43,611 nt of DNA from Xanthobacteraceae bacterium (GTDB lineage: Bacteria > Pseudomonadota > Alphaproteobacteria > Rhizobiales > Xanthobacteraceae), in the NCBI GenBank assembly GCA_031291445.1, contig JARLJA010000019.1, positions 1 through 43,611 on the forward strand. The letters are read 5' to 3'. This document shows positions 15,015-23,213 of this stretch, piece after piece. Made by a program: the position numbers and the translations under genes. A model generated the notes under the pieces. That model had not been told where the DNA came from. It did no database searches and saw nothing but the letters and a program-made list of their open reading frames with translations. The stretch's first letter is position 1; every line of letters begins with the position of its first letter.

Positions 15015-15628
15015 GCGAGCTCATTCGCCCGCAGGACCTGGCGGTCTGGCGCGCCGCGAGACCGTGGCTCGACGTCCGCTCCAACGACATCCATACCCTG
15101 ATCTCCTACGGGCTCGCCCGCGCGCTGCTGCAGCTCCGCCCCGAAGCCGACGAGAACATCGTGCTGCCGGCCGTCCTGATGCACGACGTCGGCTGGAAGG
15201 CGTTCCCCGAGGACAAGCTCGCTGGCGCCGTCGGCCCCAATCCGCTCTACCCCGAACTGGTGCGCGGCCACGAAATCGAAGGCGCCCGCGTTGCGCGCGA
15301 GGCATTCGGCGTGATCGCCGAGCCGAGCCTCGATGTGGAGGCGATCGTCGCGATCATCGACGGCCATGACACGCGCAAGCAGGCGTTGTCTGAGAGCGAT
15401 GCGGTGATGAAGGATGCCGACAAGCTGTGGCGTTTCACCACCCACGGGGTCGCCACCATCGGGGGCTGGTTCGCGTTGTCCGCGAAGGAGACGACAGCGA
15501 TGTTGAAGGACTTCGTGGTGCCGAGCCTTCTGACGGCGGAGGCCAAGACCATGGCTGCGGCGCTGCTTGCCGAGACCTGGTCGGCCGCCCGGGCCGGCGA
15601 CTATCTCGAGCGCGGGGAAGCGACATGA
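15011..15628 (+). CDS. HD-domain metal-dependent protein 2 (paralogue of protein 1)
   Basis: A 205-residue HD-superfamily protein, related to the one at 12949. It keeps every ligand: H28, H58-D59 (LMHDVGWK), H87 (RGHEIEGAR), H119 (IIDGHDTR) and D135 (KDADKLWRF), and shares the strings HDxGW, IIDGHDTR and DADKLWRFT with it. Outside these motifs the two differ clearly, so they probably handle different substrates or steps. Starts and stops overlap by ATGA on both sides (ALDH before, SDR after), so all three genes are translationally coupled. Two-metal hydrolase is the more likely activity; diiron oxygenase cannot be excluded. Confidence 0.85.
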   Translation: MSELIRPQDLAVWRAARPWLDVRSNDIHTLISYGLARALLQLRPEADENIVLPAVLMHDVGWKAFPEDKLAGAVGPNPLYPELVRGHEIEGARVAREAFGVIAEPSLDVEAIVAIIDGHDTRKQALSESDAVMKDADKLWRFTTHGVATIGGWFALSAKETTAMLKDFVVPSLLTAEAKTMAAALLAETWSAARAGDYLERGEAT

Positions 15629-16386
15629 CGACTTTGGGCCTCGGCGGCAAGCGTGTGGTGGTGACCGGGGCCGCCGGCGGTCTCGGGCGCGCGTTCGCCA
15701 CGGCGTTCGCCGCGGCCGGTGCGCGCGTGCTGGTCGCCGACATCGACCGGGCCGCCGCCGGCGAGGCCGTCTCCGCCATTGTTCGGGAGGGGGGCGATGC
15801 GCATGCCTGCTTTCTGGATGTGGTCGACGCGGGCTCGACGATGCAAATGGTCTCGGTCGCACGGGAACTGCTGGGAGGCGTCGATGTTCTCGTCAACAAC
15901 GCGGCGATCTATGCGGGGCTGCGCCGGACCCGTTTCGAGGATATCCAGGAGGGTGAATGGGACCGGGTGATGGGCGTCAATGTCAAGGGCGTCTGGATGG
16001 CGACGCGGGCGGTGGTGCCCTATCTGCGCGCCGCCGGCGGAGGCGCCATCATCAACGTCTCCTCCGCGACCGTCATGAGCGGCTCACCGCAATGGCTGCA
16101 TTACGTCGCGTCCAAGGGGGCCATCATTGCCATGACGCGGTCGCTGGCGCGCGAGCTCGGTGACGACAACATCACGGTCAATGCGTTGGCACCGGGCTTC
16201 ACGTTGACTGAGGCGAGCCTCGGTCTGATGGACAACGCCGCCGACTACGGCGTGACGCGCGGCGCGTTGAAGCGCGCGTCGCACCCGAGCGACATGGTCG
16301 GCGCGGCGCTGTTCCTGGCTTCGCCGCACGCGGCTTTCGTGACCGGCCAGACCCTGATCGTCGACGGCGGGCGGCAGTTCAACTAG
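15625..16386 (+). CDS. Short-chain dehydrogenase/reductase
   Basis: A 253-residue classical SDR. The cofactor motif TGAAGGLG lies at residues about 14-21, NNAA in the middle, and the catalytic residues are Y160 and K164 (YVASK) with Ser at about 146-147 (INVSSAT). An acidic residue after strand 2 (VADIDR) suggests NAD(H). The C-terminal PGFTLTEASL and VTGQTLIVDGGRQF are typical. It is the last gene of the P450 operon and begins within the stop of HD protein 2. Oxidation of a benzylic alcohol to an aldehyde, as proposed for CreG, fits the context. Confidence 0.92.
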   Translation: MTTLGLGGKRVVVTGAAGGLGRAFATAFAAAGARVLVADIDRAAAGEAVSAIVREGGDAHACFLDVVDAGSTMQMVSVARELLGGVDVLVNNAAIYAGLRRTRFEDIQEGEWDRVMGVNVKGVWMATRAVVPYLRAAGGGAIINVSSATVMSGSPQWLHYVASKGAIIAMTRSLARELGDDNITVNALAPGFTLTEASLGLMDNAADYGVTRGALKRASHPSDMVGAALFLASPHAAFVTGQTLIVDGGRQFN

Positions 16387-16504
16387 ATCATGATCACATC
16401 TCATTGTTTGAGCGTGATTCCTCGGATCGGGTCCGAGGGAATGCTTTTCGAAAAACCCGGTTTCGAGTTTTCGCTGACACGGCGGTTCCGGTTCGGATCA
16501 TGCT
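16387..16504. repeat. Intergenic element with GATCATG ends, probably a decayed dispersed repeat
   Basis: The gap between the convergent SDR and glgX genes starts with the palindrome GATCATGATC and ends with GGATCATGCTCTAG. Inside are TTTTCGAAAAACCCGG and CGGTTCCGGTTCGG. This resembles the GATCATGCTC...CCGGTTTTCCG type of dispersed intergenic repeat that I recall from Bradyrhizobiaceae. It may also serve as a bidirectional transcript end, but no clean stem with T-run is seen. Confidence 0.45.
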
Positions 16505-18742
16505 CTAGTCCCGCAGCGGCCCTTCGGCGACGTCGAGGATGGCGTCGAGCCCCTGGCGCAGCCTGCGCGTCACCATGTCCTCCGACGACAGCCCGAGCGC
16601 GAGCAGCGACCTGCCGGTGACGGCGTAGACGTGGCCGAAGGGAAAGGATGGAAACTGCATCTCCGGCTGATTGGTGTCGATCATGCCGATCCAGGTCCGG
16701 CCTTCCGGCACCGCCGGCAGGGTGAAATTCACCACGTCGTGGTGCGCGTTGTAGACGATGAGCAGGGTCGCATCGGATCCGCGGCGCTTGATGCCGCTGA
16801 CCTGCGCCCGGCCGTTGAGCAGCATGCCGAAGCAGCGCGCGTTGCCGTCCTGCCATTGCTCGATCGTCATTTCGTCGCCCGAGGGCGACAGCCAGGCGAC
16901 ATCCCTGACGTCGAGCTCCTCGTTGTGCAGGCCGACCAGAAACCTACCGCGGTACAGGATCGGGAACGCCTTGCGCATGGCGATCAGCTTGCGGACGAAC
17001 TCGCGCAAGTCCCGACCGGTCGCCGCGATCTTCATCCACTGCAGCCAGGTGGTCTCGTTGTCCTGGGCGTAGGCGTTGTTGTTGCCGTTCTGGGTGTGGC
17101 CGAACTCGTCGCCGGCCAGCAGCATCGGCGTGCCGTGGGACAGCAGCATGGTGGCGAGAAAATTCCGCTTCTGGCGTTCGCGGAGGCCGACGATCTCGGG
17201 ATCGTCGGTGGGCCCTTCGACGCCGCAGTTCCAGGAGCGGTTGTTGCCGTGCCCGTCGCGGTTGTCCTCGCCGTTGGCGTCGTTGTGCTTGTCGTTGTAG
17301 GACACCAGATCGTTGAGGTTGAAGCCGTCGTGGGCGGTGACGAAGTTCACGCTGGCCCACGGCTTGCGGCCGCGTTTGTTGAAGAGGTCCCCGGAGCCGG
17401 TGATCCGCTTGGCGAAATCCGCCAGCATGCCCGGATCGCCCTTCCAGAAGCCGCGCACGGTGTCGCGGAATTTGTCGTTCCACTCAGCCCATCCCGGCGG
17501 AAACCGGCCGACCTGGTAGCCGCCCGGCCCGATGTCCCACGGTTCGGCGATCAGCTTGACGCCGGACAGCACGGGATCCTGGCGACAGGCGTCGAGAAAG
17601 CCGCCGCCCTCGTCGAAGCCGTAGGGCTCGCGGGCGAGGATGGTGGCGAGATCGAACCGGAAGCCGTCGACGCGCATTTCGCTCGCCCAGTAGCGCAGCG
17701 AGTCGGCGACCAGCTGCAGCACGCGCTGGTGAGAGAGATTGACCGTGTTGCCGGTGCCGGTGTCGTTGATGTAGTAGCGCTTCTGCTCGGGCAGCAGGCG
17801 ATAGTAGCTCGCGTTGTCGACGCCTTTGAAGGACAGCGTCGGCCCGAGCTCGTTGCCCTCGGCGGTGTGGTTATAGACCACGTCGAGTACGACCTCGATG
17901 CCATGGGCATGGAACTGGTTGACCATGGCCTTGAACTCGCCGGCCGAAGGAGTCTTCTGGTAGCGTGGCTCCGGAGCGAAGAATGCGATCGAGTTGTAGC
18001 CCCAGTAGTTGCGCAGGCCTTTCTCGACCAGGTAGCTGTCATCGACGAAGGCGTGGATCGGCAGCAGCTCGGCGCAGGTGACGCCGAGCGAGCGCAGATA
18101 GGCCGGGATTTCCGCGGTGGCGAGCCCGGAGAAGGTGCCGCGGTCGGCCTCCGGCACCAGCGGGTGCAACTGGGTGAAGCCCTTGACGTGCATCTCGTAG
18201 ACGACGGTCCGCTCCCACGGAGTTTCCGGTTTGCGCGAGGTTCCCCAGGTGAACGCCGGATCGATCACCCGGCACTTCCGCACGAAGGGTGCGCTGTCGC
18301 GTTCGTCGAACGACAGATCCTTGTCCGGATGATCGAGCTGGTAGCCGAACAGCTCCGGCCCCCAGCGCAGCTCGCCGACGAGCTGCCGGGCGTAGGGATC
18401 AATCACGAGCTTGTTGGGATTGAAGCGGTGGCCGGCGTCGGGCTCGTAGGGGCCGTAAACCCGATAGCCGTAGACGGTGCCGGGCCGTGCGGTCGGCAGA
18501 TAGCCGTGCCACACCTCGTCGGTATATTCCGGCAGTTCGATGCGTTCCAGCTCGGTGGTGCCGTCATCATCGAACAGGCAGAGCTCGACCCTGGTGGCGT
18601 GGGCCGAAAACAGCGCGAAGTTGACGCCGAGGCCGTCCCATGTCGCGCCAAGCGGAAATGGCCGGCCTTCGCTGATCTTCGAGCGTCGCAGCCCGCTGGC
18701 GGCGAGCGCCAGCATTTCGTCGGAATTCGTGATTTGATCCAT
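16505..18742 (-). CDS. glgX: Glycogen debranching enzyme GlgX
   Basis: A 745-residue GH13 isoamylase-type enzyme that removes alpha-1,6 branches from phosphorylase-limited glycogen in the cytoplasm. The N-terminal CBM48-like region (LGATWDGLGVNFALFSAHATRVELCLFD) leads into the catalytic barrel. Visible GH13 regions are DVVYNHTAEGN, VDGFRFDLAT (nucleophile Asp), KLIAEPWDIG (acid/base Glu) and FVTAHDGFNLNDL. LLAGDEFGHTQNGNNNAYAQDN near the end is a GlgX signature. Length is normal. It stands alone here without glgA/glgB/glgP, and is unrelated to the catabolic clusters on either side. Confidence 0.96.
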   Translation of the reverse strand: MDQITNSDEMLALAASGLRRSKISEGRPFPLGATWDGLGVNFALFSAHATRVELCLFDDDGTTELERIELPEYTDEVWHGYLPTARPGTVYGYRVYGPYEPDAGHRFNPNKLVIDPYARQLVGELRWGPELFGYQLDHPDKDLSFDERDSAPFVRKCRVIDPAFTWGTSRKPETPWERTVVYEMHVKGFTQLHPLVPEADRGTFSGLATAEIPAYLRSLGVTCAELLPIHAFVDDSYLVEKGLRNYWGYNSIAFFAPEPRYQKTPSAGEFKAMVNQFHAHGIEVVLDVVYNHTAEGNELGPTLSFKGVDNASYYRLLPEQKRYYINDTGTGNTVNLSHQRVLQLVADSLRYWASEMRVDGFRFDLATILAREPYGFDEGGGFLDACRQDPVLSGVKLIAEPWDIGPGGYQVGRFPPGWAEWNDKFRDTVRGFWKGDPGMLADFAKRITGSGDLFNKRGRKPWASVNFVTAHDGFNLNDLVSYNDKHNDANGEDNRDGHGNNRSWNCGVEGPTDDPEIVGLRERQKRNFLATMLLSHGTPMLLAGDEFGHTQNGNNNAYAQDNETTWLQWMKIAATGRDLREFVRKLIAMRKAFPILYRGRFLVGLHNEELDVRDVAWLSPSGDEMTIEQWQDGNARCFGMLLNGRAQVSGIKRRGSDATLLIVYNAHHDVVNFTLPAVPEGRTWIGMIDTNQPEMQFPSFPFGHVYAVTGRSLLALGLSSEDMVTRRLRQGLDAILDVAEGPLRD

Positions 18743-19132
18743 GTCCGATCCCCCGCCTGTGGGAGCAGAACGTCAGGTCATGGCCGATGTTCCGCGTCGG
18801 CGTAAAGCTTCGGAGTCCGTCTCCTCATGGCGAGGAGCGCGGCCCGATTTCAGGCTCTGCCGCGCGTCTCGCACCGTGAGGCCGCTGAGCGTGGCCTGCT
18901 GCCAGGTCGACCTACCCCACCGTCCGGTAGCGCCGGGTCTAAGATTGGGCCGAATCCGCCCAGCTGATGGCCTGCGACATGGCCGACTGTCGCATCTGCA
19001 TGAAGCGGTCCTTGACGCCGAACAACGAGAATGCCCGGCTCAGGCCGCCCGGGAGGATTCCGTGGACGGCCTGCCGAACGGGAAGCCGGTCTCGCCGTCG
19101 TGGATCGTCTCCGCGAGGCCTCCCGTCCGGCG
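18743..19132. other. Intergenic region with palindromic repeat and possible gene remnant
   Basis: This 390-base gap holds the palindromic repeat at 18823-18881 (separate entry). Between about 19070 and 18939 on the minus strand, a frame ends in AFSLFGVKDRFMQMRQSAMSQAISWADSAQS and a stop. It reads like a genuine protein C-terminus, but has no start or domain that I recognise, so it may be a remnant of a deleted gene. Confidence 0.4.
18823..18881. repeat. Dispersed palindromic repeat (GAGGAGCGCGG type)
   Basis: CCTCATGGCGAGGAGCGCGGC at 18823-18843 (with one base beyond the 20 quoted elsewhere) faces its imperfect inverted copy ending CACCGTGAGG at 18859-18881. The same architecture, CTGAGGAG...GTCTCGAAGG, recurs at 43337-43425. 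Such elements are frequent in intergenic DNA of Bradyrhizobiaceae. Confidence 0.6.
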
Positions 19133-20494
19133 CTACCGATCGCCGGTCGTCTCGTCGTCCAGTATTTTGCCGTTGGTTTCCGGCGACGCCACGGTCGCAA
19201 TGAGGACCAACGCGCACAATATGATGAGGTAAGTATCGAACAGCCGGGGTTGCTTGAGGGAATACAGCCAGGCCTGGAGATACGGCGCGGTGCCCCCGGT
19301 CAGTGCTCCCGCGATCGAATACGGTAGCCCCATGGCGACGGCGCGGATGTGGGTCGGAAATTGTTCGGGGAAGAATGCCGGCATGATCGCGGTGGGGGCC
19401 GAGATGAGCAGCATGCCCACCCCCATGAAGACGGCGAGGCGCCAGATCTCTCCATGTCCGCCAGTGAAGACGAGAGACAGCGGGATGATGGCGAGCATGG
19501 ATCCGACCGAGAAGACATACCAGTTCAGCTTCCGGCCGTAGCGGTCCGAGATGCGGCCCCAGAAGATCAGACAGGCGATGAAGAAGGCGTTGGCCGCCAC
19601 GCCCACCCACATCACCGGACCGGGGGCCATTCGCAGAGGGCCGACGGCGAACGTCGTGGCCATGACCGCCCAGACGTAATAGAGGACCGTGCCGGCGGCG
19701 GAAAACGCGAAGACGCGCATGCAGGCCTGGCGGTATTTCCACACGTCCGGCCAAATCGGACGAGCCGTCAGTCCGATCCGGCGACGCGCCTCCTGCGCGG
19801 CGGCCCTGGCCCGGAACATCGGCGTCTCGTCGAGACGCCGGCGCAACACGAGCGCATAGATGCCGAGTGCGCCACCGATGACGAATGGAATGCGCCAGGC
19901 CCATTCCTTGATCGCGTTCACCCCGAAGCCGCTGGTCAGTCCCGCCCCGAGCAGGGTGGCCGTCATGACGCCGACGGTCACGAAAACGAAAACGGACGAA
20001 GCCCATGCGCCACGTTTGTTGGCCGGCGCCATCTCGGTGACGTAGGTGAAGGACGAGACCACCTCGCCGCCGTGCCCGAAGCCTTGCAGCAGCCGCCCCA
20101 ACAAGAGGAACGCAGCGGCGGCGGCTCCGATATGGTCGTAGGTCGGCGAGACGCCGATCAGCAGACTTCCGCCGGCGGTCACGAGCATGGAGAAGGTCAT
20201 CGCCGGACGGCGACCGCGACGGTCGGCGAACCAGCCGAAGAACACGCCGCCCAGGGGGCGCATGAAGAAGCCGGCTGCGAAGATCGCGAAGATTCCCAGC
20301 AGATCCGCCAGCGGATCGTCGCTGCGGAAGAACTGGCGGGCGAAATAGGCGGCGAAGATCGAATACGCCGTCCAGTCGTACCATTCGAGGGCATTTCCGA
20401 CGCCGACGCCGATGACGACCTTGCGTCTCTCCGATCGGATCGTGACGTCTTCAGAAGAAGGTATCGCCTGCAACGTGGCCTGATCCAGGGTCAA
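19133..20494 (-). CDS. MFS transporter, metabolite:H+ symporter (MHS) type
   Basis: A 453-residue inner-membrane carrier with about 12 hydrophobic segments. MHS-family marks are GNALEWYDWTAYSIFAAYFARQFF in TM1, ADRRGRRPAM in the TM2-3 loop, LLQGFGHGGEVVSSFTYVTEMAP in TM4-5, and ISDRYGRKLNW in the TM8-9 loop. The family imports organic acids, aromatic acids and similar solutes with protons. It lies 52 bases downstream of the flavin reductase gene on the same strand, so it likely imports the substrate or intermediate of that oxygenase module. The exact solute cannot be read from sequence. Confidence 0.92.
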   Translation of the reverse strand: MTLDQATLQAIPSSEDVTIRSERRKVVIGVGVGNALEWYDWTAYSIFAAYFARQFFRSDDPLADLLGIFAIFAAGFFMRPLGGVFFGWFADRRGRRPAMTFSMLVTAGGSLLIGVSPTYDHIGAAAAAFLLLGRLLQGFGHGGEVVSSFTYVTEMAPANKRGAWASSVFVFVTVGVMTATLLGAGLTSGFGVNAIKEWAWRIPFVIGGALGIYALVLRRRLDETPMFRARAAAQEARRRIGLTARPIWPDVWKYRQACMRVFAFSAAGTVLYYVWAVMATTFAVGPLRMAPGPVMWVGVAANAFFIACLIFWGRISDRYGRKLNWYVFSVGSMLAIIPLSLVFTGGHGEIWRLAVFMGVGMLLISAPTAIMPAFFPEQFPTHIRAVAMGLPYSIAGALTGGTAPYLQAWLYSLKQPRLFDTYLIILCALVLIATVASPETNGKILDDETTGDR

Positions 20495-20546
20495 TGCTTG
20501 TCTCCTTGAGGTGAAGGACGGATGTAGCGAGCGCTTGGAAAGGTGT

Positions 20547-21071
20547 TCAGGCCGTCAGCGCGGCCGCGGGCTCCGCCGCGAGCCGGGTGAAGCGGGAGCC
20601 GTGGAAAACCAGCGGAGGGGTTTCCTTTTCGACCTCGAAATCGTGGATGAGCAACAGCACGACGTCATGATCGCCGGCGTCGTGGACGTCGAAGACGCTG
20701 CACTCGAACCAGGCCGCGGCCCCTTCCATCCGTATCGCGCCGCTGGCGGTGGAGCTCGTTTCCACGCCGTCGAACCTCGCCGATTTGTCGCGGCCGGAGA
20801 GCTGCCGGCATTTCTGGCTGTGGTCGATGCTGAGAACCGAAATGCCGATGCGCGTCGCTGCGGACAGCGAGTCCCACGTGGACGAGGACTTCTGGACGAA
20901 CACGGCCACGAGCGGCGGGTCCAGCGAAACTCCGACCGTGAACGAGGAGGCGACGAGGACGTGGCGCTGGCCGTCCACCACCGCGGCGAGGGCCGCGACC
21001 CCCGATGGGAAATGGCCGAATGCCTCCCGCAGACGTCCGGGATCGATGGGGGCATCCGAAATCACTGACAC
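20547..21071 (-). CDS. Flavin reductase (small component of two-component monooxygenase)
   Basis: A 174-residue flavin-reductase-like protein (FMN-binding split barrel). Typical segments are FPSGVAALAAVVDGQRHVLVASSFTVGVSLDPPLVAVFV near the N-terminus, ISVLSIDHSQ, and GDHDVVLLLIHDFE toward the C-terminus. It reduces FAD or FMN with NAD(P)H and hands it to a partner oxygenase; the partner is very likely the flavin monooxygenase at 21981 on the opposite strand. The two share a 300-base divergent promoter region. The MFS gene follows it directly. Confidence 0.92.
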   Translation of the reverse strand: MSVISDAPIDPGRLREAFGHFPSGVAALAAVVDGQRHVLVASSFTVGVSLDPPLVAVFVQKSSSTWDSLSAATRIGISVLSIDHSQKCRQLSGRDKSARFDGVETSSTASGAIRMEGAAAWFECSVFDVHDAGDHDVVLLLIHDFEVEKETPPLVFHGSRFTRLAAEPAAALTA

Positions 21072-21372
21072 GGCGATGTCCTCCTGCTTGAGAAGCTGAT
21101 GTCCCTGAATGTCATTCGATCACAGCCAAATACGGCGACCAGCGTCGCCTATGCATATCATTACTATTGCGAACGTCAATAATATGCAATATACGATGGG
21201 GTGTTGATCGTCACGGCGGACAGGTCTCGGGGCCTGCTGTCGTGCCAATCGTGCAGTAGCATCGGATCAAAGCCGTCGGGCCAGATCGCAATATTGCCAA
21301 GTCATGACGGTGGATTATAGTCGGGTATATAGCGACGCACGAAAGACCGGCGTCGAGATCGCAGGAGGAGCA
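21072..21372. other. Divergent promoter region of the flavin monooxygenase module
   Basis: About 300 bases between the flavin reductase and cupin genes, visibly more AT-rich than the coding DNA around it, especially 21150-21195, which holds the nested inverted repeats given separately. The cupin ribosome binding site AGGAGG lies at 21363-21368. An in-frame ATG at 21304 lacks a ribosome binding site. No other gene is seen. Confidence 0.6.
21152..21188. promoter_or_regulatory. Nested inverted repeats, candidate operator
   Basis: TGCATAT at 21152-21158 pairs with ATATGCA at 21182-21188. Between them TATTG at 21165-21169 pairs with CAATA at 21177-21181 around GCGAACGT-like centre sequence. The position midway between divergent genes suits a repressor or activator site. 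The PaaX-like regulator at 24565 is the obvious local candidate; that link is inferred. Confidence 0.5.
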
Positions 21373-21894
21373 GTGTCCACTCAAGCCGCCAATGCAAGCA
21401 GCCGCGTATTCATCGTGCGTGAAGCGGAGCGCGAGAATCTCTGGTTTCTCGGAGACCTGATCCAGCCGATCATCACCACGCAGATGACGCAGGGCCGCTT
21501 CCAGATGTCCTTCACCGACTCGAAGGCCGGATCGGAGCCCCCGCTGCACGAGCACAACGGCGAGGACGAAATCTTCTATGTGCTGGAAGGCCGCATCTCG
21601 TTCTGGGCCGCGGACCAGGTCGCCACGCTCGGACCGGGCGACTGCATTCTGGCGCCCAAGGACGTGCCGCACACGTTCCAGGCCGATCGCGAAACCGGGG
21701 CGAAGTGGCTCGTGTTGTCCGCGCCCGGCGGCCTGGACGATTTCTTCCGCGCCGTTGCCGTTCCCGCGGACTATGCGGCCCCCCAGAAGGGGTGGGCCAT
21801 GGACCACGCGACCGAGAAACGTCTGGAAGACGCCTGCAAGCGCTTCGGCATCACCATCCTGGCTCCGCCCGGCGCCCGGCCGGCGGATATCTGA
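21373..21894 (+). CDS. Cupin-domain protein (quercetinase/small cupin type)
   Basis: A 173-residue single-cupin protein. The first cupin motif is in PPLHEHNGEDEIFYVLEGRISFW (His, His, Glu ligands) and the second in GPGDCILAPKDVPHTFQ (His), so a metal site is probably intact. Small cupins of this kind act as dioxygenases, isomerases or sugar-binding proteins, and the activity cannot be fixed here. The GTG at 21373 is preceded by AGGAGG, whereas an upstream ATG (21304) has no ribosome binding site. It is the first gene of an operon with a flavin monooxygenase and an esterase, which suggests ring oxidation or cleavage. Confidence 0.85.
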   Translation: MSTQAANASSRVFIVREAERENLWFLGDLIQPIITTQMTQGRFQMSFTDSKAGSEPPLHEHNGEDEIFYVLEGRISFWAADQVATLGPGDCILAPKDVPHTFQADRETGAKWLVLSAPGGLDDFFRAVAVPADYAAPQKGWAMDHATEKRLEDACKRFGITILAPPGARPADI

Positions 21895-21980
21895 TTTCGA
21901 CCGCGTTCCGCGGATTCAACGCGACGCCAGCAACGGAAATGAGGCCGTGCGCGATAGGCGTCGGCCCATGGAGAAACGAA

Positions 21981-23207
21981 ATGCTGAATGCCCTGTCTTC
22001 GCCGATGGGCCGGCCGACGGTGTCGCGCGCGCCATCCTCTTCGGAAACCGCCGAGATCGTCGAGCGGATTCACGGGATCGGTCCGTTGCTGCGCCGAAAT
22101 GCGATCGCTGCGGATCGCAATCGCGTCCTTCCTCAGGAAACGATCGATATCCTGGAGCTGGCGGGGGCCTGGTCCATCTCGACGCTCAAGCGCTATGGCG
22201 GCTATGAAGGCGGCGCCTCGATGCTGCTCGAGGTCGCGAGGACCGTTGGATACTATGATCCGGCCGCGGCATGGTGCGTCGTGATCTCCAATGGATCGGT
22301 CATGCTGGCGAATCGGTATGGCGACGAGGTGCTGGACGAGGTGTTTGCCAAGGGGCCGGTCCGGGCGGCATCGGTCTTCGCGCAGCCCCAAGGCACGGCG
22401 ACCCCCGACGGGGACGGCTGGATCGTCAGCGGAAAGTGGCCCTTTGCGTCGAACAGCGCCCACTCCGAATGGGCGCTCGGCATCCTGTTCATCAAGGGGG
22501 AGCCGTCGAGCGAGCCCCGCGTCGGCTTCGCGCTCATGCACCGCAGCGAATACGAGGTGCAGGATACCTGGTTCACGATCGGCATGCGCGGCTCGGGCTC
22601 GAATACCATGGTGGCGCAGGACCTTCGGCTCGCGAAGAACCGCATCATCTCGTTCGAGGACCTCATGGGTGCGGGGCCGGAGCGTGACCCGAGCGCAACC
22701 TTCGGACGCCGCCTGACGCCGCATCTGACGATGTCGACCACGATCCAGGCGCCCTCGCTGGGGGCCGCGTATGCGGCGCTCGACTACGTGACGGAGGCGG
22801 CGCCCAGGCGGAGCATCACCTACACCAGCTATCGCCGGCAGATCGATTCCGGCGCGTTCGTGCAGAACCTGGGTGCGGCGAGCATCAAGATCGATGGCGC
22901 TCGTCTCCTGCTCGAACGCGTTGCGGCTCATATCGATGCGGTGGCGTCCGGCGTCGTTCCGATGCCCCTTACGGAACGTGCCCGCCATCGTGCCGGCATC
23001 GGCCACGCCGGCCACGAACTGGTCGAAGCCGCGAACGACCTGTGCTGGCTGCACGGGACGGCCGCTTTCGCCGAAAGCAGCGTGCTCGGCCGGATGTGGC
23101 GCGACATCAACACGGGGACGCGCCACGCATCGATCACGGCCCCCATGGGCTACGAGCTGCACGGCAACGGCCTCACCGGCACCGACTACATCTCGACCAA
23201 GCTCTAG
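21981..23207 (+). CDS. Group D flavin-dependent monooxygenase (HsaA/HpaB-like, acyl-CoA dehydrogenase fold)
   Basis: A 408-residue oxygenase component of a two-component flavin monooxygenase, with the acyl-CoA dehydrogenase fold. Family-like segments are RRNAIAADRNRVLPQETIDIL and LKRYGGYEGGASMLLEVARTVGYYDPAAAWCVVI at the N-terminus, SGKWPFASNSAHSEWALG in the flavin-binding middle, and DLCWLHGTAAFAESSVLGRMWRDINTGTRHA near the end. It uses reduced flavin and O2 to hydroxylate a phenolic or related substrate. Reduced flavin would come from the product of the divergent gene at 20547. ATG 21981 is preceded by GGAG with 7-base spacing. The esterase gene begins 6 bases after its stop. Confidence 0.9.
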   Translation: MLNALSSPMGRPTVSRAPSSSETAEIVERIHGIGPLLRRNAIAADRNRVLPQETIDILELAGAWSISTLKRYGGYEGGASMLLEVARTVGYYDPAAAWCVVISNGSVMLANRYGDEVLDEVFAKGPVRAASVFAQPQGTATPDGDGWIVSGKWPFASNSAHSEWALGILFIKGEPSSEPRVGFALMHRSEYEVQDTWFTIGMRGSGSNTMVAQDLRLAKNRIISFEDLMGAGPERDPSATFGRRLTPHLTMSTTIQAPSLGAAYAALDYVTEAAPRRSITYTSYRRQIDSGAFVQNLGAASIKIDGARLLLERVAAHIDAVASGVVPMPLTERARHRAGIGHAGHELVEAANDLCWLHGTAAFAESSVLGRMWRDINTGTRHASITAPMGYELHGNGLTGTDYISTKL

Positions 23208-23213
23208 GCGGAT

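Noticed and set aside
16631..18805. 724-codon plus-strand frame
   Set aside because: Antisense shadow of glgX; GC-rich genes commonly keep such frames open.
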